Assembly (NCBI RefSeq): GCF_030272695.1
Contig: NZ_JARFYN010000012.1
Location: 62,001-126,000 of the forward strand
Source: Martinezella calliandrae
Lineage (GTDB): Bacteria; Pseudomonadota; Alphaproteobacteria; Rhizobiales; Rhizobiaceae
Reading direction: 5' to 3'
Length of the DNA: 64,000 nt
A program made the position numbers and the translations under genes. Positions 15,416 to 23,452 of this stretch are shown one piece after another. Below the pieces are notes generated by a model that saw only the letters and a list, made by a program, of their open reading frames with translations, was not told the origin of the DNA and ran no database searches. The number at the start of each line of letters is the position of its first letter. Within the stretch, counting starts at the first letter, position 1.

Positions 15416-18295
15416 ATGTCTCTTGTTTCCGAAATCGATTACGGCACGCCCGCCTCCCGCTCCGAAAACATGGTGACCTTGACCATCGACGGGCAGCAGA
15501 TCACCGTGCCGGAAGGCACTTCGGTCATGCGCGCATCGAGAGAAGCAGGGATCATGGTGCCGAAGCTTTGCGCCACCGACATGATCGATGCTTTCGGCTC
15601 CTGCCGCCTTTGTCTGGTCGAGATCGAGGGAAGGGTAGGCACACCGGCCTCATGCACGACGCCCGTGGCGCCGGGCATGGTGGTGCACACGCAGACCGGC
15701 CGGTTGAAGGATATCCGCCGCGGCGTGATGGAGCTTTATATCTCCGACCATCCGCTCGACTGCCTGACCTGCGCCGCCAATGGCGATTGCGAGTTGCAGG
15801 ACATGGCGGGCGCTGTCGGTTTGCGCGACGTCCGATACGGATATGACGGCGACAATCATGTTACGGCGCGCAACAATGGCGAGATCAATCTGAAATGGAT
15901 GCCGAAGGACGAGTCCAATCCCTATTTCACCTATGATCCGTCCAAATGCATCGTCTGCTCCCGTTGCGTGAATGCCTGTGAGGAGGTGCAGGGCACATTC
16001 GCGTTGACCATCGAGGGCCGCGGTTTTGGCTCGCGTGTCTCCGCAGGCATGCACGAGAATTTCATCGACAGCGAATGCGTTTCCTGCGGCGCTTGCGTGC
16101 AGGCCTGCCCGACGGCGACATTGACCGAAAAATCGGTGATATCGATCGGCCAGCCGGAGCACTCGGTCGTCACCACCTGCGCCTATTGCGGCGTCGGCTG
16201 CTCCTTCAAGGCGGAGATGCGTGGCGAGGAATTGGTGCGCATGGTGCCGTGGAAGGATGGCCAAGCCAATCGCGGCCATTCCTGCGTCAAGGGTCGCTTT
16301 GCCTATGGCTATTCGACCCATAAGGACCGCATCCTCAATCCCATGGTCCGCGAGAAGATCACGGATCCGTGGCGCGAAGTCACATGGGAGGAGGCGTTTG
16401 CGCATGTCGCCAGCGAATTCAAGCGCCTCCAATATCAGTATGGCCGCGATTCCGTCGGCGGTATCACCTCGTCGCGCTGCACCAACGAGGAGACATACCT
16501 GGTACAGAAGCTGGTGCGCGCCGGCTTTGGCAACAACAATGTCGATACCTGCGCCCGTGTTTGCCATTCGCCGACCGGCTATGGCCTCGGCCAGGCCTTC
16601 GGCACCTCGGCCGGCACACAGGATTTCGACAGTGTCGAACATTCGGATGTCGTTATCGTCATCGGCGCCAATCCGACCGACGGCCATCCGGTATTTGGCT
16701 CGCGCCTGAAAAAGCGGTTGCGCCAGGGTGCGAAGCTGATCGTCATCGACCCCCGCCGCATCGACCTCGTGCGCACACCGCATGTTGAGGCGAGCTACCA
16801 CCTTCCGCTGCAGCCGGGCACCAACGTCGCCATGCTGACGGCGCTGGCCCATGTTATCGTCACCGAAGGCCTGTTCGACGAGAAGTTCATCCGCGAGCGC
16901 TGCGACTGGTCGGAGTTCGAGGATTGGGCCGCCTTCGTCGCCGAGCCGCAGCATAGCCCGGAGGAGACGGAAAAGTTTACCGCCGTTCCCGCCGATCTCG
17001 TTCGCGGTGCTGCGCGTCTCTATGCCAAGGGCGGCAATGGCGCGATCTATTACGGGCTCGGTGTCACCGAGCATAGCCAGGGCTCGACCACGGTCATGGC
17101 GATCGCCAACCTTGCTATGGCGACGGGCAATATCGGCCGTCCGGGTGTTGGTGTGAACCCTCTTCGCGGGCAGAACAATGTGCAGGGCTCTTGCGATATG
17201 GGGTCCTTCCCGCATGAGCTCACGGGCTATCGCCATATTTCCGACGACGCCACACGCGAGGTCTTCGAAAAGCTCTGGGGCGTGAAGCTCGACAAGGAGC
17301 CCGGCCTGCGCATCCCGAACATGCTGGATGCCGCCGTCGACGGCACTTTCAAGGGCCTTTACATCCAGGGCGAAGATATTCTGCAGTCCGATCCGGACAC
17401 CAAGCATGTCGCGGCCGGTCTTGCAGCCATGGAATGTGTCGTCGTCCACGATCTCTTCCTGAACGAGACAGCCAATTACGCGCACGTCTTCCTGCCGGGC
17501 TCGACCTTCCTGGAGAAGGACGGGACCTTCACCAATGCCGAACGACGCATCAACCGCGTGCGCAAGGTGATGAGCCCGCGCAATGGCTATGCAGACTGGG
17601 AAGTTACGCAGAAGATGGCACAGGCGATGGGTCTTGGCTGGAACTACACGCATCCGTCCGAGATCATGGATGAGATTGCCGCAACGACGCCGACCTTCGC
17701 GCTGGTCTCCTACGATTATCTGGACAAGATGGGCTCCGTGCAGTGGCCCTGCAACGAGAAGACGCCACTTGGCTCGCCGATCATGCATGTCGATGGTTTC
17801 GTGCGCGGCAAGGGCAAGTTCATCCGCACCGAATATGTCGCGACCGATGAACGCACCGGCCCGCGCTTTCCGTTGCTGCTTACCACCGGGCGTATCCTCA
17901 GCCAGTACAATGTCGGTGCGCAGACACGTCGCACGGAAAATGTCGTCTGGCATGCCGAGGACCGGCTGGAGATCCATCCGCACGATGCCGAACAGCGCGG
18001 CATCCGCGATGGAGATTGGATCAAGCTCGCCAGCCGCTCGGGCGATACGACGCTGCGAGCACTGATCACCGACCGAGTTGCCCCCGGCGTCGTCTACACG
18101 ACCTTCCATCACCCCGACACGCAAGCGAATGTCATTACAACAGACTATTCCGACTGGGCAACCAACTGTCCGGAATACAAGGTAACGGCGGTGCAGGTCT
18201 CGCCGTCCAACGGCCCGTCGCAATGGCAGATCGACTATGACGAACAGTCACGGCAGTCTCGGCGGATTGCCGGGAAAATGGAGGCTGCGGAGTGA
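15416..18295 (+). CDS. fdsA: NAD-dependent formate dehydrogenase alpha (molybdenum) subunit
   Basis: A 959-residue catalytic subunit. From the N-terminus: a [2Fe-2S] ferredoxin domain (CRLC region near residue 65), a His-Cys cluster region (DHPLDCLTC), two [4Fe-4S] ferredoxin motifs (CIVCSRCVNAC and CVSCGACVQACP), then the molybdopterin domain with its own 4Fe-4S (CAYCGVGC). The molybdenum ligand is probably the second Cys of CARVCHSP, as in bacterial formate dehydrogenases using Cys rather than selenocysteine. It is cytoplasmic, with no Tat signal. Confidence 0.95.
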   Translation: MSLVSEIDYGTPASRSENMVTLTIDGQQITVPEGTSVMRASREAGIMVPKLCATDMIDAFGSCRLCLVEIEGRVGTPASCTTPVAPGMVVHTQTGRLKDIRRGVMELYISDHPLDCLTCAANGDCELQDMAGAVGLRDVRYGYDGDNHVTARNNGEINLKWMPKDESNPYFTYDPSKCIVCSRCVNACEEVQGTFALTIEGRGFGSRVSAGMHENFIDSECVSCGACVQACPTATLTEKSVISIGQPEHSVVTTCAYCGVGCSFKAEMRGEELVRMVPWKDGQANRGHSCVKGRFAYGYSTHKDRILNPMVREKITDPWREVTWEEAFAHVASEFKRLQYQYGRDSVGGITSSRCTNEETYLVQKLVRAGFGNNNVDTCARVCHSPTGYGLGQAFGTSAGTQDFDSVEHSDVVIVIGANPTDGHPVFGSRLKKRLRQGAKLIVIDPRRIDLVRTPHVEASYHLPLQPGTNVAMLTALAHVIVTEGLFDEKFIRERCDWSEFEDWAAFVAEPQHSPEETEKFTAVPADLVRGAARLYAKGGNGAIYYGLGVTEHSQGSTTVMAIANLAMATGNIGRPGVGVNPLRGQNNVQGSCDMGSFPHELTGYRHISDDATREVFEKLWGVKLDKEPGLRIPNMLDAAVDGTFKGLYIQGEDILQSDPDTKHVAAGLAAMECVVVHDLFLNETANYAHVFLPGSTFLEKDGTFTNAERRINRVRKVMSPRNGYADWEVTQKMAQAMGLGWNYTHPSEIMDEIAATTPTFALVSYDYLDKMGSVQWPCNEKTPLGSPIMHVDGFVRGKGKFIRTEYVATDERTGPRFPLLLTTGRILSQYNVGAQTRRTENVVWHAEDRLEIHPHDAEQRGIRDGDWIKLASRSGDTTLRALITDRVAPGVVYTTFHHPDTQANVITTDYSDWATNCPEYKVTAVQVSPSNGPSQWQIDYDEQSRQSRRIAGKMEAAE

Positions 18296-18311
18296 GGTTG
18301 AGCGCGGGGAA

Positions 18312-18512
18312 AGACACCCCCTCCTATCGCTTTCGCGACATCTCCCCCACATGGGGGGAGATCGTTAACCTGTGGCGCTCTCCTCGCAACATAGTGAACA
18401 TTATCCTCGCAGAAACGTTGTCTTTGGGTGTTATAGCGCGCAGCGAATTTCTTAGACCGATCGCCCCCCTTGTGGGGGAGATGTCACGGAGTGACAAAGG
18501 GGGGTATACACG
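18312..18512. repeat. MITE-like palindromic intergenic element inside the fds operon
   Basis: Two similar copies of a hairpin-forming unit face each other: GACATCTCCCCCACATGGGG at the left (about 18336-18364) and its near-complement at the right (about 18458-18487), around 95 bases of unrelated DNA. The right copy continues into GTCACGGAGTGACAAAGGGG. C-tract/G-tract palindromes of this type are common between rhizobial genes. The element separates fdsA from fdhD. Confidence 0.75.
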
Positions 18513-18569
18513 CTCCACCAACGCCAAAGTCTATGGCGCTGCACAAAAAATTGCCGGTATCGCAGCCAT

Positions 18570-19397
18570 ATGACCCATTTCAAACCTACCATCACCGTCT
18601 CCGAAACTGCCCGCCGCAACGGCATTGTCCACTCCGGGTCGCGCATCGTGCCGGAAGAGGTACCGATCGCTTTTTCCTATGGCGGCACGTCCCATGCAGT
18701 CATGATGGGAACGCCTGCCGACATTGAAGATTTTGCGGTTGGATTCAGTCTGAGCGAGGGCATCATCACCAATATCGATCAGATCGCGGCGATCGAGCCT
18801 GTCGAGGGTGAGCAGGGGATCGACGTGCAGATCGCCTTGATCGATGACGCGGCTGGTGCGTTGCGTGTCCGGCGGCGGCATATGGCCGGGCCTGTCGGCT
18901 GCGGCCTCTGCGGCATCGAATCGATCGAGCAGGCGGTGCGCAAGGTGCCTGATGTTTCGGGCGTTTCGCTAAAGGTTGCGCACGAGGACATCGTCAAAGC
19001 CGTGGCTCTGTTGACCGATGCCCAGCTGTTGAACCGCGAAACGCGGGCCGTGCATGGCGCGGGCTTCTATGTTTCAGGCAAGGGTCTGCTTTGCGTGCGC
19101 GAGGATGTCGGGCGACACAATGCGCTGGACAAGCTCTGCGGTGCCGTCATCCGTTCCGGTCACGAAGGCGCGGAGGGCGTGGTAGCCGTCACCAGCCGGT
19201 TGTCTGTCGAGATGGTGCAGAAGGCGGCGATGTTGGGCAGCTCCGTCCTCATCGCCATTTCCGCGCCGACGGCACTCGCCATCCGCACGGCCGAGGAAGC
19301 GGGCATGACGCTGGTAGCGCTGGTGCGCGGCGACGATTTCGAGATTTTCACCCATCCGCAGCGCATTACTCCAGGGAGCATCGCCGATGTCGCCTGA
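18570..19397 (+). CDS. fdhD: Formate dehydrogenase accessory sulfurtransferase FdhD
   Basis: A 275-residue FdhD protein, which transfers sulfur to the molybdenum cofactor to make formate dehydrogenase active. The conserved substrate-accepting motif CGLCG is visible at about residue 111-115, and the DVGRHNALDK motif at about residue 176-185. It lies downstream of fdsA after a repeat-containing spacer and overlaps fdsD by 11 bases. Chemistry is known for the E. coli homologue; the function here follows from family and context. Confidence 0.95.
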   Translation: MTHFKPTITVSETARRNGIVHSGSRIVPEEVPIAFSYGGTSHAVMMGTPADIEDFAVGFSLSEGIITNIDQIAAIEPVEGEQGIDVQIALIDDAAGALRVRRRHMAGPVGCGLCGIESIEQAVRKVPDVSGVSLKVAHEDIVKAVALLTDAQLLNRETRAVHGAGFYVSGKGLLCVREDVGRHNALDKLCGAVIRSGHEGAEGVVAVTSRLSVEMVQKAAMLGSSVLIAISAPTALAIRTAEEAGMTLVALVRGDDFEIFTHPQRITPGSIADVA

Positions 19398-19644
19398 CGA
19401 CACATCTCACGGCAAGACCGCGACCAAGCTCGTCTATATGGCGAACCAGATCGCCACCTTTTTTAAGACGCAGCCGGCCAGTGAAGCGGTGCAGGGGGTC
19501 GCGACGCATATCAATAAATTCTGGGAGCCGCGTATGCGGCGGCAGTTTTTCGAAATCATTGATAATGGAAACAGTGGATTGGATCCCCTGGTGCTTGAGG
19601 CAGTCCCGTTGATCCATAGGCCCGAGCCGGTCAGGCAGGACTGA
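19387..19644 (+). CDS. fdsD: Formate dehydrogenase delta subunit
   Basis: An 85-residue protein matching FdsD-type delta subunits, a short family found at the end of fds operons. Visible features are an amphipathic helix KLVYMANQIATFF, then HINKFWEPRMRRQFFE. In related systems FdsD assists maturation or assembly of the molybdenum subunit rather than being a redox subunit. The start overlaps the end of fdhD, so the two are co-translated. Confidence 0.9.
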   Translation: MSPDDTSHGKTATKLVYMANQIATFFKTQPASEAVQGVATHINKFWEPRMRRQFFEIIDNGNSGLDPLVLEAVPLIHRPEPVRQD

Positions 19645-19678
19645 TCCGGCTTATTGTCGGCTATTTACAATGAGACAA

Positions 19679-19724
19679 TGGACAGTTGGAATCTGTCCAC
19701 GACTGCTATTCAAGATAGAATAGC
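19679..19724. repeat. Two tandem inverted repeats after fdsD
   Basis: TGGACAG/CTGTCCA (19679-19699, 7-base loop) is followed by GCTATTC/GAATAGC (19705-19724, 6-base loop). No T-run follows either, so they may be operators or stabilising hairpins at the end of the fds transcript. Confidence 0.4.
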
Positions 19725-19879
19725 TGGAAGCTCCGTTCCGAAATTCAATCATTAATTGTCCTTGACGGCCGCGACGACAGCCGTCGGCTCCATTCATGGC
19801 ATGCCGCTTGCATGACTAAAACCGCCTGGAAAACCGGGCTGCTGTTTTACTCATGGAGAGTGGAATGAAAAACAGGCGC

Positions 19880-20356
19880 TTAAGCGGCGAGTTCTTCCGC
19901 TTCGTTTTCCTTGAACATCTTGGCGAGGTTCAGGAAGCAGATCATGCCGCTTTCGGTGGCAATGATGCCTTCGCAATAGGCGCGATCGAAGGAGGCGGTG
20001 ACTTCGGGGACTGGCTGCACCTGGCTCGAGGAAATCGTCAGGATGTCGGAGACGCGATCGACCAGCATCCCGATGACCATGTTATGCACTTCGGCGACGA
20101 CGATGGCGCTGCGTTCATTGGCGACCGTGCTCTTCATGCCAAGCTTGTAGGCGAGATCGATGATTGGGATGACTGAGCCGCGCAGATTCATGACGCCGAT
20201 GACATCGGCGGGCGCATGCGGGATCGGCGTGGACGGCGCCCAGCCGCGGATTTCGCGGATCGTGGTGGTCTTGACGCAGAACTCCTGATCATGAAGCCGG
20301 AAGGCAATGATCTCCAAAGTGTCACCGCTGAAGCTGGTGGAATTGATCGTGGCCAT
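19880..20356 (-). CDS. cheW: CheW-like chemotaxis coupling protein
   Basis: A 158-residue CheW domain protein, which bridges chemoreceptors and the CheA kinase at the cytoplasmic face. Conserved parts are IIAFRLHDQEFCV, VIGVMNLRGSVIPIIDL (the NLRG loop), and VGMLVDRVSDIL. The start is placed at the ATG at 20356 because GGGAAG lies 7 bases upstream. No other chemotaxis gene is adjacent, so it is probably an auxiliary CheW for a receptor array encoded elsewhere. Confidence 0.85.
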   Translation of the reverse strand: MATINSTSFSGDTLEIIAFRLHDQEFCVKTTTIREIRGWAPSTPIPHAPADVIGVMNLRGSVIPIIDLAYKLGMKSTVANERSAIVVAEVHNMVIGMLVDRVSDILTISSSQVQPVPEVTASFDRAYCEGIIATESGMICFLNLAKMFKENEAEELAA

Positions 20357-20485
20357 GAACATTCTTCCCATTGTGGCGTGGCGCCAAAACTGGCGCGCTG
20401 TCATGACGATAGCGCAAGAATGTTGCTCAAACCTAAACCCGTGGAAGGGATTCCGACAGGATATGGCCACTTCCAGGGTTCTGGC

Positions 20486-21694
20486 CTATTTGGCCAGAAC
20501 CTTGTCGATCTGTTCCAACGCCCAGTCGACCTGATTGTGGGTAATGACGAGCGGCGGCGCGAGGCGGATGGTGTTGTCGTGCGTATCCTTTGCAAGCAGG
20601 CCGAGATCCTTGAGCTGAGAACAATATTGCCGCGCACCGCCGGCTTCCGGCACCAGCTCGACAGCCATCATCAGGCCGCGGCCGCGAACCTCCTTGATGA
20701 TATTCGAGCGGATCGAGCGCAGGCCTTGGAGGAAATAGTCGCCCATGACGGCGGCGTTCTCGATCATGCCTTCCTCGGTCAAGACGCGCAGCGCGGCGCG
20801 AGCGACGGCGCAGGCAAGCGGATTGCCGCCAAACGTGGAGCCATGCTGGCCGGGCTTCAAGACACCAAGCACTTCGGAATTGGAGAGCACGGCGGAGACG
20901 GGATAGAAGCCGCCCGACAGGGCCTTGCCGATCAGCGTCACGTCGGCCTCGATGCCCTCATGTTCTTCGGCGAGCAGCTTGCCGGTGCGGCCGAGGCCGG
21001 TCTGGATCTCATCGAGGATGAGAGTGACGTTGTTGGCTGTGCACAGCTCGCGTACACGGGTGAAATAGCCGGGAGCGGGGATGATGACGCCGGCCTCGCC
21101 CTGGATCGGCTCAATCAGCGCGGCAACGGTATTTCCGTTGATTGCGGCGGCAAGTGCATCGGCATCGCCGAAGGAGACAATGCGGAAACCCGGCGTATAG
21201 GGGCCGAAGCCGGTGCGGGCATCCGGATCGGTGGAGAAGCTGATGATGCTGAGCGTCCGGCCATGGAAATTGTTGGAGCAGACGATGATCTCCGCCCGGT
21301 TTTCGGGGACCCCCTTTACCTCATAGCCCCATTTGCGCACGGCTTTGATCGCCGTTTCGACGGCCTCGGCGCCGGAGTTCATCGGCAAGATCTTGTGCGA
21401 ACCGGTCAGCGCCGCCAGCTCCTCGTAAAGATAGGCGAGCTGATCATTGCGGAAAGCGCGTGAGGTCAGCGTTAGCTTGCCGGCCTGCTCGATCGTCGCT
21501 TCGCGGATCTTCGGGTGGCAATGGCCCTGGTTGACCGCCGAATAGGCTGACAGGCAATCAAGGTAGCGCTTGCCGTCGGTGTCCCAGACATAGACGCCTT
21601 CGCCACGGGTCAGCACAACATCGAGCGGTTTATAGTTGTGGGCGCCGAGGCGCTGTTCGGTCGCAATCAGATCGTTTGGTTCGCTCATCATCAT
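20486..21694 (-). CDS. rocD: Ornithine aminotransferase
   Basis: A 402-residue class III PLP-dependent aminotransferase converting ornithine and 2-oxoglutarate to glutamate semialdehyde and glutamate. The [17 protein letters not shown] segment, the [13 protein letters not shown] motif, and the Schiff-base Lys in [12 protein letters not shown] are clear. Three consecutive ATG codons exist at the start (21694, 21691, 21688), with GGGGGT upstream; the middle or last gives the best spacing. The arginase gene lies 12 bases upstream, so the pair converts arginine to glutamate semialdehyde. Confidence 0.93.
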   Translation of the reverse strand: MMMSEPNDLIATEQRLGAHNYKPLDVVLTRGEGVYVWDTDGKRYLDCLSAYSAVNQGHCHPKIREATIEQAGKLTLTSRAFRNDQLAYLYEELAALTGSHKILPMNSGAEAVETAIKAVRKWGYEVKGVPENRAEIIVCSNNFHGRTLSIISFSTDPDARTGFGPYTPGFRIVSFGDADALAAAINGNTVAALIEPIQGEAGVIIPAPGYFTRVRELCTANNVTLILDEIQTGLGRTGKLLAEEHEGIEADVTLIGKALSGGFYPVSAVLSNSEVLGVLKPGQHGSTFGGNPLACAVARAALRVLTEEGMIENAAVMGDYFLQGLRSIRSNIIKEVRGRGLMMAVELVPEAGGARQYCSQLKDLGLLAKDTHDNTIRLAPPLVITHNQVDWALEQIDKVLAK

Positions 21695-21706
21695 TTACCC
21701 CCAGAA

Positions 21707-22642
21707 CTATGCCGCCCTTGTCGGGCGATCGAAAATGCGCCGTCCGAACAGGCTCGCCGCCATCTCCACCAGAACGCGGGCGCTCTTGCCGCGGTCATCG
21801 AGGAATGGATTGAGCTCAACCAAATCGAGCGACGAAACGAGGCCGCTGTCGGACAACATTTCCATGATGAGATGCGCTTCGCGGAAGGTCGCGCCACCCG
21901 GTACGGTCGTTCCGACACCCGGCGCGATGTCCGGATCGAGAAAATCGACATCGAAGCTGACGTGCAGCAGGCCGTTTTCGGCGCTGATCATGTCGAGCAC
22001 TTGGCGCATGATTGCAGCCACGCCCTGTTCGTCGAGGGAGCGCATATCGAAGACGTTGACGCCGTGCTCGCGGATTTCTTGGCGTTCGTGCGGATCGACG
22101 GAGCGGATGCCGACCTGGAAAACCTTCTTCGGATCGACCAGCGGCCGGTCGGCCGGCAGGATGTCCGCAATCTCCGCTTCGCCGCAGAAGAAGGCGACGG
22201 GCATCCCATGAATATTGCCCGACGGCGATGTAGTCGGGGAATTGAAGTCCGAATGCGCATCCAGCCAGAGCACGAATAGCGGTCGGCCGACCTCAGCCGC
22301 ATAGCGCGCCATGCCGGAAACGCTGCCCATGGAGAGGCTGTGATCGCCGCCGAGGATCAGCGGGAAGCCGCCTGAGGAGGCGACTTCGTAGACCTTGGCC
22401 TCGAGAGCACGGGTGAACGCACCGACGATTTTTAGATTATGCGCCTTCGGAAGGTCCGGCAAATCCGCCGCGGGGGCCGGATGCAGGTCACCGCTGTCCG
22501 TGACACGGTGGTCGAGCTCGGTCAGCATCGTCTCGATGCCAGCAATGCGCAGTGCCGTCGGGCCCATGCCCGCGCCCCGGCGGCCGGAGCCTTCTTCAAG
22601 CGGTACGCCGATCAGCGTAATGGATGTGGATTCTACGTTCAT
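21707..22642 (-). CDS. rocF: Arginase
   Basis: A 311-residue arginase, which hydrolyses arginine to ornithine and urea with a binuclear manganese site. Metal ligands appear in LGGDHSLSMG, in WLDAHSDFN and in SFDVDFLDP. The start is put at the ATG at 22642 because the conserved N-terminus begins there; a start 15 bases earlier is also possible. It is transcribed with rocD and divergent from an Lrp-type regulator, the usual organisation of an arginine catabolic locus. Confidence 0.93.
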   Translation of the reverse strand: MNVESTSITLIGVPLEEGSGRRGAGMGPTALRIAGIETMLTELDHRVTDSGDLHPAPAADLPDLPKAHNLKIVGAFTRALEAKVYEVASSGGFPLILGGDHSLSMGSVSGMARYAAEVGRPLFVLWLDAHSDFNSPTTSPSGNIHGMPVAFFCGEAEIADILPADRPLVDPKKVFQVGIRSVDPHERQEIREHGVNVFDMRSLDEQGVAAIMRQVLDMISAENGLLHVSFDVDFLDPDIAPGVGTTVPGGATFREAHLIMEMLSDSGLVSSLDLVELNPFLDDRGKSARVLVEMAASLFGRRIFDRPTRAA

Positions 22643-22808
22643 CAGCGGCGCCCCCATCAGTGCAATACCCTGAAAAATGCGAAACGATTTTCGGAAAGAC
22701 TCAAGATATAAATCGGCTGTTGATCTCGATTATCGGCCGCGGAGATGACAGCAAAAAGATGGAAAATTGTCGAAAATCGACTAGTCTCCTACAGATTGAT
22801 TAGTGCCA

Positions 22809-22825
22809 TTTATCAGAATGATAAA
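22809..22825. promoter_or_regulatory. Perfect palindrome upstream of the Lrp-type gene
   Basis: TTTATCAGAATGATAAA (7+3+7) lies 3 bases before the ATG of the regulator gene, in the divergent promoter region facing arginase. No ribosome site is visible between it and the ATG. It may be a regulator binding site. Confidence 0.5.
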
Positions 22826-22828
22826 CCC

Positions 22829-23257
22829 ATGGACGATCTCGACCGTGACCTCCTGAGCGCTCTGCGCCACAATGCCCGCACGTCCGTCTCGTCGCTTGCG
22901 GCAGCGACCGGCGCCTCACGCGCCACAGTGACCGCGCGCATCGAACGGCTGGTCGACAACGGTACTATCACCGCCTTCACTATCAGAACCGGCCATGAAG
23001 CCCGTTCTGCCGGCGTGCGCGCCATCGTCATGATAGAGGTGCTCGGCAAGATGGCGGACAAGGTCGCCGAACAGCTTCGCGGTCTGCCTCAGGTAAGGGC
23101 TCTGCACAGCACCAACGGCAAATGGGATTTCATCGCTGAGCTGGAAGACCGCGACCTTGCCTCCTTTGACGAAACGCTGCGCCGAATCCGGCTGATCAAT
23201 GGCATCAATACGACTGAATCTAATATTCTGCTGAAGACCAGCAAGATGGGATTTTAG
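22829..23257 (+). CDS. Lrp/AsnC-family transcriptional regulator
   Basis: A 142-residue Lrp-type regulator: helix-turn-helix at about residues 1-50 (DLLSALRHNARTSVSSLAAATGASRATVTARI), then the RAM ligand-binding domain. Divergence from arginase and ornithine aminotransferase suggests control of arginine breakdown, probably with arginine or ornithine as effector; this is inferred. The ATG at 22829 fits the domain start, but no Shine-Dalgarno sequence precedes it, so leaderless translation or an unusual start should be considered. Confidence 0.85.
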   Translation: MDDLDRDLLSALRHNARTSVSSLAAATGASRATVTARIERLVDNGTITAFTIRTGHEARSAGVRAIVMIEVLGKMADKVAEQLRGLPQVRALHSTNGKWDFIAELEDRDLASFDETLRRIRLINGINTTESNILLKTSKMGF

Positions 23258-23346
23258 GTCTTTCTTTCCAAGGAAGCATCACCGCCCTCGCCCTTCGAGG
23301 GGCAGAGAGTGAGCACTGGTCTCTTGCATGCGCCCGAAACCCTGTC

Positions 23347-23363
23347 CACCTCAGCCTGAGGTG
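23347..23363. repeat. REP-like palindrome
   Basis: CACCTCAGCCTGAGGTG is a perfect 8+1+8 palindrome in the 195-base gap between the convergent Lrp and tamB genes, surrounded by further imperfect complementary segments. It resembles dispersed palindromes found in rhizobial intergenic DNA and may also act as a terminator. Confidence 0.5.
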
Positions 23364-23452
23364 CTTTGGCGCTTGAGCAACAGCGAATGCTGCAGGGCAT
23401 CAAAGCGCGAGGTTAGCGGCATACTGCCTTGGGCGGAAGTCGTGTGATCTCC

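Noticed and set aside
15650..18223. 857-codon minus-strand frame opposite fdsA
   Set aside because: It is a full-length shadow of the conserved fdsA gene, with low-complexity His/Asp/Arg-rich sequence and no ribosome site.
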